Shown: one piece after another, positions 16,877 to 26,513 of the stretch
How the letters are laid out: every line of letters starts with the position of its first letter
Numbering within the stretch: position 1 is the first letter of the stretch
NCBI GenBank assembly: GCA_031082205.1
Contig: JAVHLJ010000014.1
Coordinates: 1 to 57,369 of the forward strand
DNA length: 57,369 nucleotides
DNA from: Elusimicrobiales bacterium
Lineage (GTDB): Bacteria; Elusimicrobiota; Elusimicrobia; Elusimicrobiales; UBA9959
Reading direction: 5' to 3'
Notes under the pieces: model-generated
Database searches by the model: none
Seen by the model: the letters and a program-made list of their open reading frames with translations, nothing else
Told to the model about the DNA's origin: nothing
Translations under genes and position numbers: made by a program

Positions 16877-18823
16877 ATGCTCAAACCAATCCCGGCCGCG
16901 CTGGCGGCCTTACTGGCCGCCGTCCCGGCCGCGGCTTCCGAGGCCATAGACCTCGACTTCTTCAGTTTCGAGCGGGCCTCCCTTGAGGAAATACTGAACA
17001 TCCGTACCAGCGTCGCCTCGCGCCTGGAATTCGCGGCGCGCGAGGCTCCCGCCATCGTCACCGTCATCACGCGCGAGGAACTGCTCAATTCCGGCGCGCG
17101 GAACATGATCGACGCACTGCGCCTGGTGCCGGGCCTGGATTTCGGCGTGGACGTGGAAAGCCTGCTGGGCGCGGGCATGCGCGGCAACTGGGGGCACGAG
17201 GGCAAGATCCTGGTACTGGTGGACGGTCAGCGCTACAACGAATATTTCCTCGGGACGGCGCAGCTGGAGCGGGTGCCGGTGGAACAGGTGGAGCGCGTCG
17301 AGGTGATACGCGGCCCCGGCTCGGTAGTTTACGGAGGAAGCGCGGGGCTGGGCGTCATAAAGGTAATGACGCGCGGGGCCGGCTCCATAAAAAAGGGCGA
17401 CGCCTCCGCCTCTTTCGGCGCCATGCGCGGCGGCCCGTCCGGCTATACCGGCAACCTGGCCGTGTCCGGCGCGGGCGCGGACTGGGAGCTGACGGCGCAG
17501 TCGTACAACGCCGACCTCGCCAGGGGAGACCGGCGCTACACGGCCTTCGACGGGACCTCTTATTCCATGAAAGAGGACTCCGACATGGAGACGCGCAATC
17601 TCAATATCGGCCTCAGGAAAGGCCTCCTTTCCGCGCGGCTCATAGCCGACCTGCACAGGACCTGGCAGCGCGACGGCTACAGCACCGGCACTTACGTCAC
17701 GGATCATGAAAGGAACTTCGACGCCTATTTCGGGGAGATCAAGTACGAGCTCAGGCCCGCCGAAGCCCTCTCGCTGACGCCGGCTTTCAATTACAGCTAC
17801 CAGAAGCCCTACAGCGGCTACGACGCGGCGGTTTATCCCCGCGAGCGAAGCAGCACGCACCTGACCGGGTCCCTTACGGCGGTCTACGCGGCCTCCCCGC
17901 GGATAAGGGTCTCCGCCGGAGCGGAAACTTCACTGGACAGGGGCAAGATGGACGCCAGGACCCCGACGGTCTACCGTTTCGACGGGACCAAGGACGCCGT
18001 ATCCTACTCCAACAACGCGCTTTTCGCCGAGACGGTGGCGGAGTCCCCTTTCGGACTTATCTCCGCCGGAGCGAGATACGACAAGCATCAGAAATTCGAT
18101 CCGGCCTTATCCCCCCGCCTGGCCTGGACCAAGGTCTTCGGGGGCGGTCACTTCAAGGCCATCTACAGCGGCGCTTTCAGGGCGCCGGGCATCGACAACC
18201 TGGATTCGAACCAGAACCTGAAACCGGAGAAAGCCTATGTAGCGGAGCTGGAAGCCGGCCTTAAGGCGGGCGAAAACTTTTACCTTACCGCCAATGTCTA
18301 CGACATCAGGATAAAGGACCCGATAATATTCTTCGTGGGCGGCACGCAGCAGTACATAAACGCCGGGGACACCGGCACGCGCGGCCTGGAACTGGCGGCC
18401 AGGCTGAAGAAGGACTGGGGCTATTACGACTTCTCCTACTCCTGCTACACCGCGGCCGACAACGAAGTGGATCTCTACGAAGCGGGCGCGGGCCACGCCC
18501 TGCTGGGGCTTGCCAGGCAGAAGGTGGCCTTCAACGCCAGCTTCAAGCTGGCGGAAAAGTTATCCCTGAACCCCTCGGCGGTCTATTACGTCGGCCGTTA
18601 CGGCTATCACACCTACGACCGGGTGCGCCGCTACGGCGACAAGCTGCTGGCCAACCTCTGGCTGTCGCGCGGCGGACTGCTGGGCGGCCGCCTTGAAGCG
18701 GGCGCGGGCGTCTACGATATTTTCGACTCGGGCTACGGTTACCTGCAGCCTTACGACAGCGGCCACGCTCCGCTGCCCGCCCCGTCCAGGGAGATACGCG
18801 CCCGCCTGTCGTACAAGTTCTGA
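16877..18823 (+). CDS. TonB-dependent outer-membrane receptor
   Basis: 648 residues. Signal peptide (about 1-20, ending AAASEA). The plug domain (about 35-165) has ILNIRTSVASR, APAIVTVITREEL, and VEQVERVEVIRGPGSVVYG, the typical plug end. The barrel follows and the protein finishes ARLSYKF with C-terminal Phe. It would bind a scarce ligand at the surface and use TonB energy to pass it into the periplasm. Ligand unknown. It lies between a response regulator (27 bases upstream) and a periplasmic binding protein (seven bases downstream), not beside an ABC permease. Confidence 0.9.
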   Translation: MLKPIPAALAALLAAVPAAASEAIDLDFFSFERASLEEILNIRTSVASRLEFAAREAPAIVTVITREELLNSGARNMIDALRLVPGLDFGVDVESLLGAGMRGNWGHEGKILVLVDGQRYNEYFLGTAQLERVPVEQVERVEVIRGPGSVVYGGSAGLGVIKVMTRGAGSIKKGDASASFGAMRGGPSGYTGNLAVSGAGADWELTAQSYNADLARGDRRYTAFDGTSYSMKEDSDMETRNLNIGLRKGLLSARLIADLHRTWQRDGYSTGTYVTDHERNFDAYFGEIKYELRPAEALSLTPAFNYSYQKPYSGYDAAVYPRERSSTHLTGSLTAVYAASPRIRVSAGAETSLDRGKMDARTPTVYRFDGTKDAVSYSNNALFAETVAESPFGLISAGARYDKHQKFDPALSPRLAWTKVFGGGHFKAIYSGAFRAPGIDNLDSNQNLKPEKAYVAELEAGLKAGENFYLTANVYDIRIKDPIIFFVGGTQQYINAGDTGTRGLELAARLKKDWGYYDFSYSCYTAADNEVDLYEAGAGHALLGLARQKVAFNASFKLAEKLSLNPSAVYYVGRYGYHTYDRVRRYGDKLLANLWLSRGGLLGGRLEAGAGVYDIFDSGYGYLQPYDSGHAPLPAPSREIRARLSYKF

Positions 18824-18830
18824 GAAGAAG

Positions 18831-19672
18831 ATGAAGCTAAAGCCCCTGCTGGCCGCCCTGTGCCTCTTCTGCCCCGCCCCGGCGGCGGCCCAGGAAGTGG
18901 CGGCCGTGCTGGCCAAGGGAGCGGGGCCTTACTTCGAGACCTATCTGGCCTTCCAGCGGGCCATGGGCAGGCCGGTGACGCCTTTCGACCTTTCCGTGGA
19001 CCCGAAGCCCAGGCTGCCGTCCGGACTCAAGGTCGTGGTCACTTTCGGGGCCAAGGCGGCCGCGCTCAAATACCCCGCCGGGACCACGGTCGTCTTCACG
19101 CTCTCCCCGGGCTATGTCCCGGGGGACGGGCCGAAGTACCGCAGGGTGGCGACGCTCCCGGACCCGGCACTGGCGCTGCCCGCCTATAAACGCCTGCAGC
19201 CGGGTCTCAGGCGGCTGACGGTGTTCCATCTGAAGGGTTCGATGGGGCCGTACCTGCTTAAGATCTCTTCGGCGGCGGCGCGGGCCGGTATCCTGATAGA
19301 CCCGGTGCCCCTGGCCTCCCCCGACGAGTTCCCGGAGAAACTGCGGGAACTGACCGGCAGGGCCGACGCCTTCTGGCTGCTCTCGGACCCGCCGCTGATA
19401 AGCCGGGAATCCATGCTGGTCCTCTCCAAGTTCTCCTGTTCCAACCGCGTACCTTTCTACGCGCCGGCCCCGGGACTGCTCCCGCTGGGAGCGACGGCGG
19501 CCTTCGCTCCCGACTTCGGTGGTATAGGAGAGGCCGCGGCGGCGGCCGTGAAAAAAGCCCTGGCCGGGGAGGAGCTTCCCGGCGTGACTTACGTCGAAAA
19601 CCCGAAACTGTCGATAAACTTCGAGGCGGCGGAAAAATGCGGTTTCCCGCTGGCGAAAGAGGCTTTCCCGAA

Positions 19673-19676
<4 letters not shown>
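18831..19676 (+). CDS. Periplasmic ABC-type substrate-binding protein (uncharacterised family)
   Basis: 281 residues with a signal peptide ending APAAAQ. The two-lobed layout resembles the uncharacterised ABC substrate-binding family often seen without transporters: VVVTFGAKAAALKYP, LTVFHLKGSMGPYLLKIS, ADAFWLLSDPPLISRESM, then NRVPFYAPAPGLLPLGATAAFAPD (a typical strand order for that family). No permease or ATPase gene is nearby. It starts seven bases after the TonB receptor and overlaps the sensor kinase, so a role as ligand-sensing partner of that kinase is plausible. Confidence 0.75.
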
Positions 19677-21480
<1,804 letters not shown>

Positions 21481-21484
<4 letters not shown>

Positions 21485-22227
21485 CCATGGAATCCGACAC
21501 CGAAGGGAAGAACAGGCTGGCCATAGCCGGCATAATCGCGCTGGGGATAGCGCTGGGAGGGTTCCTCCCCGGAAGGTATTACTACAAGGCCAAGGCTTTC
21601 GACCGCACCGTCACCGTGAAGGGCCTGGCCGAGCGCGAGGTCAAGGCCGACCTGGCCGTCTGGAACCTGCGCATCATCAGGACCGGCGGCAACCTGGAGT
21701 CGCTGCGCGGCAAACTTCAGGCCGACCAGAAGGCGGCCGTGAAATTCCTGCTGGACGGCGGCATGGAAGAGGCGGAGATAATGACCGGCCGGCTGGAGAC
21801 CAACGACCTGATGGCCAATCCCTACCGCTCCGACAAGATAGGGGCCGACAACCGCTACATACTCAAGCAGACCATAACCGTGCGCACCGGCAAGGTGGAC
21901 GCTATCGAGAAACTGGTCGGCAGGACCGAGGAACTGCTCAAGAAAGGCGTCATCTTCGACGGCGAGTCTTATCCCCCCTCGGTCTCATACCTCTTCACCC
22001 GGCTCAACGACGTGAAGCCCGAGATGATAAAGGAAGCCACGGCCAGCGCCAAGGAGGCCGCCGAGGAGTTCGCCCGCAATTCCGGCGCGAAGGTCGGGGA
22101 CATACGCTCGGCCTCGCAGGGCCAGTTCAGCATACTGCCGCTCTACCAGACGCCGGACGCCCAGGAGAGCCAGCAGAAGGAGAAGAAGGTGCGCGTCGTC
22201 TCCACGCTGGAATATTACCTGCGCTGA
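21481..22227 (+). CDS. SIMPL-domain (DUF541) periplasmic protein
   Basis: 248 residues. One N-terminal membrane anchor (about 12-30, then KAKAFDRTVTVKGLAEREVKADLA, of which the VTVKGLAEREVKAD portion is typical of SIMPL/Oxidative-stress-defence-like proteins). The body has GRLETNDL, YILKQTITVRTGKVDAIEKL and the helix TASAKEAAEEFARNSG. SIMPL proteins form oligomeric rings in some bacteria; their function is unclear. ATG overlaps the kinase stop by four bases (AAAATGA), so it is the end of the regulator-receptor-kinase operon. Confidence 0.85.
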
Positions 22228-22271
22228 CCCGCGCCGGCTTATTGTCGGCGGCGGCCGCAAAGTTGTATCAT

Positions 22272-22287
22272 CGTAACCGTTGTTACG
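22272..22287. repeat. Inverted repeat CGTAAC-CGTT-GTTACG before the porin gene
   Basis: A 6-4-6 palindrome lies 32 bases before the porin start and is followed by a small GGGG-CAAAA-CCCC hairpin with a T-run (about 22287-22302). Together these could act as an operator plus terminator of the preceding operon. The evidence is sequence symmetry only. Confidence 0.35.
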
Positions 22288-22318
22288 GGGCAAAACCCCT
22301 TTTAAAGGAGCTTATAAA

Positions 22319-23431
22319 ATGAACAAGGTCATCATTTCCGCGGCACTGACCCTGTGTTGCGCCACCGGCGCGTCCGCTCAGGAAACGGCCACGGCGAAGT
22401 ACAAGGTTAATTTCTACGGCCATATCAAGAGCGATTTCATCTACGACAAGCACGGCGTCGCGGCGGACGACTACATGAAGTACGTGGCCACCGAGCGCGA
22501 TCTGGACCGGGACTACCGCTCCAGCGCGCGCGGCACCCGCTTCGGCCTGGACATAACCGACGGGGACAAGGTCTCCGGGAAGATAGAGACCGACTTCCTC
22601 GGCCTCAGCGAGAACGTGGACGCGGCGGCCACCAGCGCCGGAACCACCGCCGACCTGCGCATACGCCACGCCTACGTGAATCTCAAAGCCGGGAAATGGG
22701 ACGTACTGGCCGGCCAGACCTGGCACCTGCTGCCGCTGGAGTTCTCCGGCACCAATAACGAGTTCGCCCTGGGCTACAGCGGCGTGCTGTGGATGCGCGC
22801 CCCCCAACTCCGCGCCACCTACAAGGCCGACGACCGGATGACCTTCGCTCTCGCGGCCGTCCGCCCCACCGTCAAGCTGACAGACTCCGAGGGCACCGCC
22901 TCGGGTATGCCCCAGTTCCAGGCCCAGGCCCAGCTCAAAGCGGGCAAGGCCAAATTCACCCTCATGGGCGCCTACGGCAAATGGCGCAACACCACGACGA
23001 TGTCGACCGGCGAGGTTCAGCTCCTCGACCTCGGCTACAATATCCCCCTCGGCTCAATGTTCACGCTCAACGGCCAGATATGGACCGGCCAGAACCTGGC
23101 CGACTTCCTGGGCGGTATCGGCAACATGGGCTACGGCGGCGACGAGGTCAAGGCCTCGGGCGGTTTCGCGAACCTGGCGATAAAGCCGGCCGGCCGGCTT
23201 TCCTATAACCTCGCCTACGGCGTGGACAATCCGTCGGATTCCAGAATAGCGGCCTCGGCCACGGCCAGGACGAAGAACACCACGATGATGGCCAATGTCA
23301 GCTGCGCGGCCTACGACAGGGTCACGGTCACGCTGGAGGCCGCGAAGCAGACCACCGAGTATAAGCTGACCACCGGCTACGCCGAGCTGGACAATCTTCA
23401 CTACCAGCTCAGTTTCAGGTTCCCGTTCTAA
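22319..23431 (+). CDS. Outer-membrane porin (DcaP-like)
   Basis: 370 residues from ATG at 22319, preceded by AAAGGAG eight bases away. Signal peptide ends GASAQ. The mature protein opens with VNFYGHIKSDFIYD, alternates hydrophobic and polar strands throughout, and ends LSFRFPF with terminal Phe. FGLDITDGDKVSGKIETDF and LRIRHAYVNL followed by WDVLAGQTWHLLPL are typical of DcaP/trimeric porin-like barrels. It probably allows passive entry of small anionic or dicarboxylate-like solutes, but selectivity cannot be read. A terminator follows, so it is likely a single-gene unit. Confidence 0.85.
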   Translation: MNKVIISAALTLCCATGASAQETATAKYKVNFYGHIKSDFIYDKHGVAADDYMKYVATERDLDRDYRSSARGTRFGLDITDGDKVSGKIETDFLGLSENVDAAATSAGTTADLRIRHAYVNLKAGKWDVLAGQTWHLLPLEFSGTNNEFALGYSGVLWMRAPQLRATYKADDRMTFALAAVRPTVKLTDSEGTASGMPQFQAQAQLKAGKAKFTLMGAYGKWRNTTTMSTGEVQLLDLGYNIPLGSMFTLNGQIWTGQNLADFLGGIGNMGYGGDEVKASGGFANLAIKPAGRLSYNLAYGVDNPSDSRIAASATARTKNTTMMANVSCAAYDRVTVTLEAAKQTTEYKLTTGYAELDNLHYQLSFRFPF

Positions 23432-23451
23432 AAAGGACGGGCATAAAAACG

Positions 23452-23476
23452 AAAGGCCCGGCCTCCGCCGGGCCTT
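23452..23476. terminator. Bidirectional terminator between the porin and phosphoesterase genes
   Basis: AAAGGCCCGGC and GCCGGGCCTTT form an 11-bp stem with loop CTCC, and T-runs follow in both directions. The two flanking genes converge. Confidence 0.85.
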
Positions 23477-23490
23477 TTTATTTCCCCTTA

Positions 23491-24189
23491 TTAAGAAGCG
23501 AAGTAAGAGCCGAGTATCTTTTCGGCGTCGGGCATGCCGCAGGCGGCGAAGCCCGCCAGCAGCTCGGAGCGGTCATAGGGCACGGCCCTGTGCTGTATCG
23601 AGGCCTTCCCCTTGTGGAAGCGGACTATGGCGTAGCGCGCGGCCGGCTTGTGCCAGCAGCCCAGCGAGCCGGGATTTATATAGCGCACCTTCCCCTTTAT
23701 GTCCGAGGCCTTGTGCCGGTGTCCGTGGAAGACCATCAGCGAGGAATGGCGGCCTATGAGGCCGTCGAGGTCGGCGGTGATCTTCTCGGCTATGTCGAGC
23801 TTGACCTGCCTGCCTGAATCTCCCAGCGCGTAATGAACGAAGGCGGCGCGAACCCCCTCGAAATCGTGCTCGGTCAGGTAGGGCCAGGCCGCGGCGGCGT
23901 TGATATGCCGGCGCATTACGCGTTTCCGCATCCAGGCGTAATGATCGGCCAGCCAGCGGGCCGAGCCCTCGGGCAGTCCGCCGCAGAGCCAGGCGTCGTG
24001 GTTGCCCGTGAGCAGGTGGAGGCGCGGCATCTCCCCCAGCATATCGACGGTCTCGCCGGGCCAGGGGCCTATGCCTACGGCGTCGCCGGTGTGGAACGCG
24101 GCGTCGTAGCCCTCGCGGCGCGCGGCGGCGGCGAAGGCCCGCAGGGCGGGCAGGTTGGCGTGCGCGTCGGTGAAGACTATTACCTTCAT
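23491..24189 (-). CDS. Calcineurin-like metallophosphoesterase (YfcE/MJ0936-like)
   Basis: 232 residues. Metal-binding motifs in order: DAH (Asp8, His10), GDAVGIGPWP (Asp36), GNHD at 62-65, and GHRH with the preceding VFHGH near 155; the SLGCWHKP stretch follows INPGS, the typical end of the family. Two-metal phosphodiesterase fold; relatives hydrolyse phosphodiesters or cyclic nucleotides, and natural substrates are mostly unknown. It stands between the convergent porin gene and the actP terminator. Confidence 0.88.
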   Translation of the reverse strand: MKVIVFTDAHANLPALRAFAAAARREGYDAAFHTGDAVGIGPWPGETVDMLGEMPRLHLLTGNHDAWLCGGLPEGSARWLADHYAWMRKRVMRRHINAAAAWPYLTEHDFEGVRAAFVHYALGDSGRQVKLDIAEKITADLDGLIGRHSSLMVFHGHRHKASDIKGKVRYINPGSLGCWHKPAARYAIVRFHKGKASIQHRAVPYDRSELLAGFAACGMPDAEKILGSYFAS

Positions 24190-24208
24190 GCGGGACCTAT
24201 TATGCCAA

Positions 24209-24243
24209 AAAAAAGAGCGGGGAGGGGCGCGACGCCCCTCCCC
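24209..24243 (-). terminator. Intrinsic terminator of the actP operon
   Basis: An 11-bp stem (GGGGAGGGGCG with CGCCCCTCCCC, 24219-24243) and loop CGA are followed in minus-strand sense by CGCTC and a run of eight T. Confidence 0.88.
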
Positions 24244-24259
24244 GCCGGGCGGGAACGGT

Positions 24260-26170
24260 TCAGGCCTGCGCCTGGACCGGGGCCTGCTCCTTCTTCTGCG
24301 TCATCAGCGAGACCAGCACGAGCACGATGAAGCTCAGCGGTATCGAGACGATGCCGGGATTGTCCAGCGGGAACGGCGCCGTCGCCGGGTCCAGGCCGAA
24401 CTTGTCGTACATCGAGGGCGAGAACATGATGATGCCGACGGCCGAGACCATGCCGGTCACTATCGAGGCGGCTATGCCTTTGGCCGTGGTCCGCTTCCAG
24501 AACAGTATCATGATGATCGACGGCAGGTTGGCCGAGGCCGCCACCGCGAACGCCAGGCCCACCAGGAAGGACACGTTCATGCCCTTGAAGATGATGCCCA
24601 GGATTATGGCGATGATGCCGACGACGAACGCCGCTATCTTGCCCGCGCGCACCTTCTGCTTCTCGTTGAAGCCCACCTGCAGGTAGCGGTCCATCAGGTC
24701 GTGCGCGACGGCTCCCGAGGCGGCGATGATGAGCCCGCTGACGGTGCCGAGCACGGTGGCGAAGGCGATGGCCGAGATGATGGCGAACAGGAAGGTCCCG
24801 AACGACCTGGCCAGCAGCGGCGCCGACATGTTGTCCGTCACGGGGTTGAGCACCGCGTTGACGACGGCGCCGAGGCCCATGTACATCGTCAGCACGTAGA
24901 AGAAGCCGATGGCGGCGATGGCCACTATCGTCGACTTGCGCGCGCAGGCCGGGCTGGGCACGGTGTAGTAGCGTATGAGGATGTGAGGCAGCGCGGCGGT
25001 GCCCAGGAACAGCGCAAGCATCAGCGAGACGAAGTCCAGTTTCTGCAGCGGCGTGCCCTCCACCTTGAACTTGAGGCCCGGGCGCATGATCCTGTTGCCG
25101 GGCTTCACGCTGGGGGCGTAGACTACGACCTTGTCGTCCCCGTCGGAGAACTTCACTATCTTCCAGGTGTTGACCCTGGTCTCCGGGTCGCCCAGTATGG
25201 AGAGGAATTCGAAGGGGCCAACCGGGCCGGTGTCGGCCTCGGGGCCGCTCTTGCCCTTTATGGACTCCAGTCCGCCGTTCTGGCGCAGGACATTGTCCTT
25301 GGAGGCGGGCAGGCCGTTGACGACGGAGGAACCGTCGGCCTTTTTAGCCTCGTACTGGGTCTCCTTGAGGTAGACCTTGCCGTCCTTGTCCGAGCGCAGC
25401 CACCAGGTCGCGACGCCGTCCTTCTCGAGCTTGACGTAGGTTTCGCCCTTGACCGACTGGGAGCCGGCCACACTGTAGGCCTTATCCTCGGTGAAGAGCT
25501 GGCCCTTGGCCTCTATGGCGCCGAGGGTCCGGTACTCGTAGAAGGGCACGCGGCCGCCCTGGTCGGGCTGCGTCGAGAGGCCGCGGTAGAGCACCGCCGC
25601 CGTAACAATCAGGGAGAATACCACCAGCATGCCGCCTTTTATGAACTGCACGTAGGTGGTGGAGGTCATGCCGGCCGTCGCTACGATCGTTATGACTATC
25701 GCGCCGACCATGATGACGCCCCAGGAGTGGGGTATGCCCAGCAGCGGCTCCACAAGCACGCCCGCGCCCACCATCTGCGGTATCAGGTAGAACACGGAGA
25801 CCACCAGCGTGCTGATGGCCGCGAACAGCTTGATGCCGCGCGAGTTGAACTTGGCGTCCAGCGCGTCGGTGAAGGTGTACTTGCCGAGGCGCTTCATGGG
25901 TTCCGCCACCACGAACAGCGCCACTATCCAGCCGGCCAGGTAGCCGATCGAATAGAGGAAGCCGTCGTAGCCGGCCGTCGCGATCATGCCGCAGATGCCG
26001 AGGAACGAGGCCGCGCTGAGGTAGTCGCCGGCGAAGGCGACGCCGTTGACGGCCCAGTGTATCTGGCCGCCGGCGGCGAAGTAGCCGCTGGCGGACTTGG
26101 TCTTGGCGCCCAGGTAGAAGGAGAGGCCCAGGACGAGGCCGACGAAGGCGAGGAAAATAGCTATAGCCAT
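24260..26170 (-). CDS. actP: Cation/acetate-type sodium:solute symporter with a large extra domain
   Basis: 636 residues, longer than the roughly 550 of E. coli ActP. The SSS-family core is clear: GYFAAGGQIHWAVNGVAFAGDYLSAASFLG near the N-terminus (shorter motif FAGDYLSAASFLG), AGWIVALFVVAEP, and the C-terminal NLPSIIMILFWKRTTAKG. An insertion of about 170 soluble residues (about 200-370) sits between a membrane helix ending AAVLYRGLS and the helix LDFVSLMLALFLGTA. It is predicted to import acetate or another short carboxylate with Na+. It starts one base after the DUF485 gene stops; that pairing is standard for actP. Confidence 0.88.
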   Translation of the reverse strand: MAIAIFLAFVGLVLGLSFYLGAKTKSASGYFAAGGQIHWAVNGVAFAGDYLSAASFLGICGMIATAGYDGFLYSIGYLAGWIVALFVVAEPMKRLGKYTFTDALDAKFNSRGIKLFAAISTLVVSVFYLIPQMVGAGVLVEPLLGIPHSWGVIMVGAIVITIVATAGMTSTTYVQFIKGGMLVVFSLIVTAAVLYRGLSTQPDQGGRVPFYEYRTLGAIEAKGQLFTEDKAYSVAGSQSVKGETYVKLEKDGVATWWLRSDKDGKVYLKETQYEAKKADGSSVVNGLPASKDNVLRQNGGLESIKGKSGPEADTGPVGPFEFLSILGDPETRVNTWKIVKFSDGDDKVVVYAPSVKPGNRIMRPGLKFKVEGTPLQKLDFVSLMLALFLGTAALPHILIRYYTVPSPACARKSTIVAIAAIGFFYVLTMYMGLGAVVNAVLNPVTDNMSAPLLARSFGTFLFAIISAIAFATVLGTVSGLIIAASGAVAHDLMDRYLQVGFNEKQKVRAGKIAAFVVGIIAIILGIIFKGMNVSFLVGLAFAVAASANLPSIIMILFWKRTTAKGIAASIVTGMVSAVGIIMFSPSMYDKFGLDPATAPFPLDNPGIVSIPLSFIVLVLVSLMTQKKEQAPVQAQA

Positions 26171-26171
26171 G

Positions 26172-26456
26172 TTATTTCCCCTCCCCGGCCGGTTTATTGT
26201 CCGCTTCGTGCGTGCCGCACATCGTATTGTAGATGAGCGCCATCACCAGGGCGAGCCCTATCAGGCCGAAGCCGTAGACCACGGCCAGGTTGAGGCCGAA
26301 CATTATCTCCTTCTCCATCCAGAGCGGGCGGAGAAGGTTTATGGCGACGAAAGCGGCGTAAATGGCCGCGTAGAACAGGAACATCCATACGCCTATGCGC
26401 TGCTTGTACTCGGCGGAAGCGTCGGGTCCGCATTCAGCGGCGGGCTCGTGAAGCAT
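26172..26456 (-). CDS. DUF485 small membrane protein (YjcH-like)
   Basis: 94 residues with two membrane helices (about 23-45 and 55-78; FYAAIYAAFVAINLL and VVYGFGLIGLALVMALIY). DUF485 proteins are regularly encoded immediately before actP-type symporters and may be an accessory subunit. GGAGA lies about eight bases before ATG. Confidence 0.85.
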   Translation of the reverse strand: MLHEPAAECGPDASAEYKQRIGVWMFLFYAAIYAAFVAINLLRPLWMEKEIMFGLNLAVVYGFGLIGLALVMALIYNTMCGTHEADNKPAGEGK

Positions 26457-26478
26457 TTTTCATTCTCCTGTTAAAGAA

Positions 26479-26506
26479 CGGGCGTCCTCAAAACCGCGGA
26501 CGTCCG
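26479..26506 (-). terminator. Hairpin between the CBS/DUF294 gene and DUF485, possible attenuator
   Basis: In minus-strand sense CGGACGTCC pairs with GGACGCCCG (one G-U pair) and is followed by TTCTTT. It is weak as a terminator and may reduce rather than stop transcription into actP. Confidence 0.4.
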
Positions 26507-26513
26507 TAACTTT

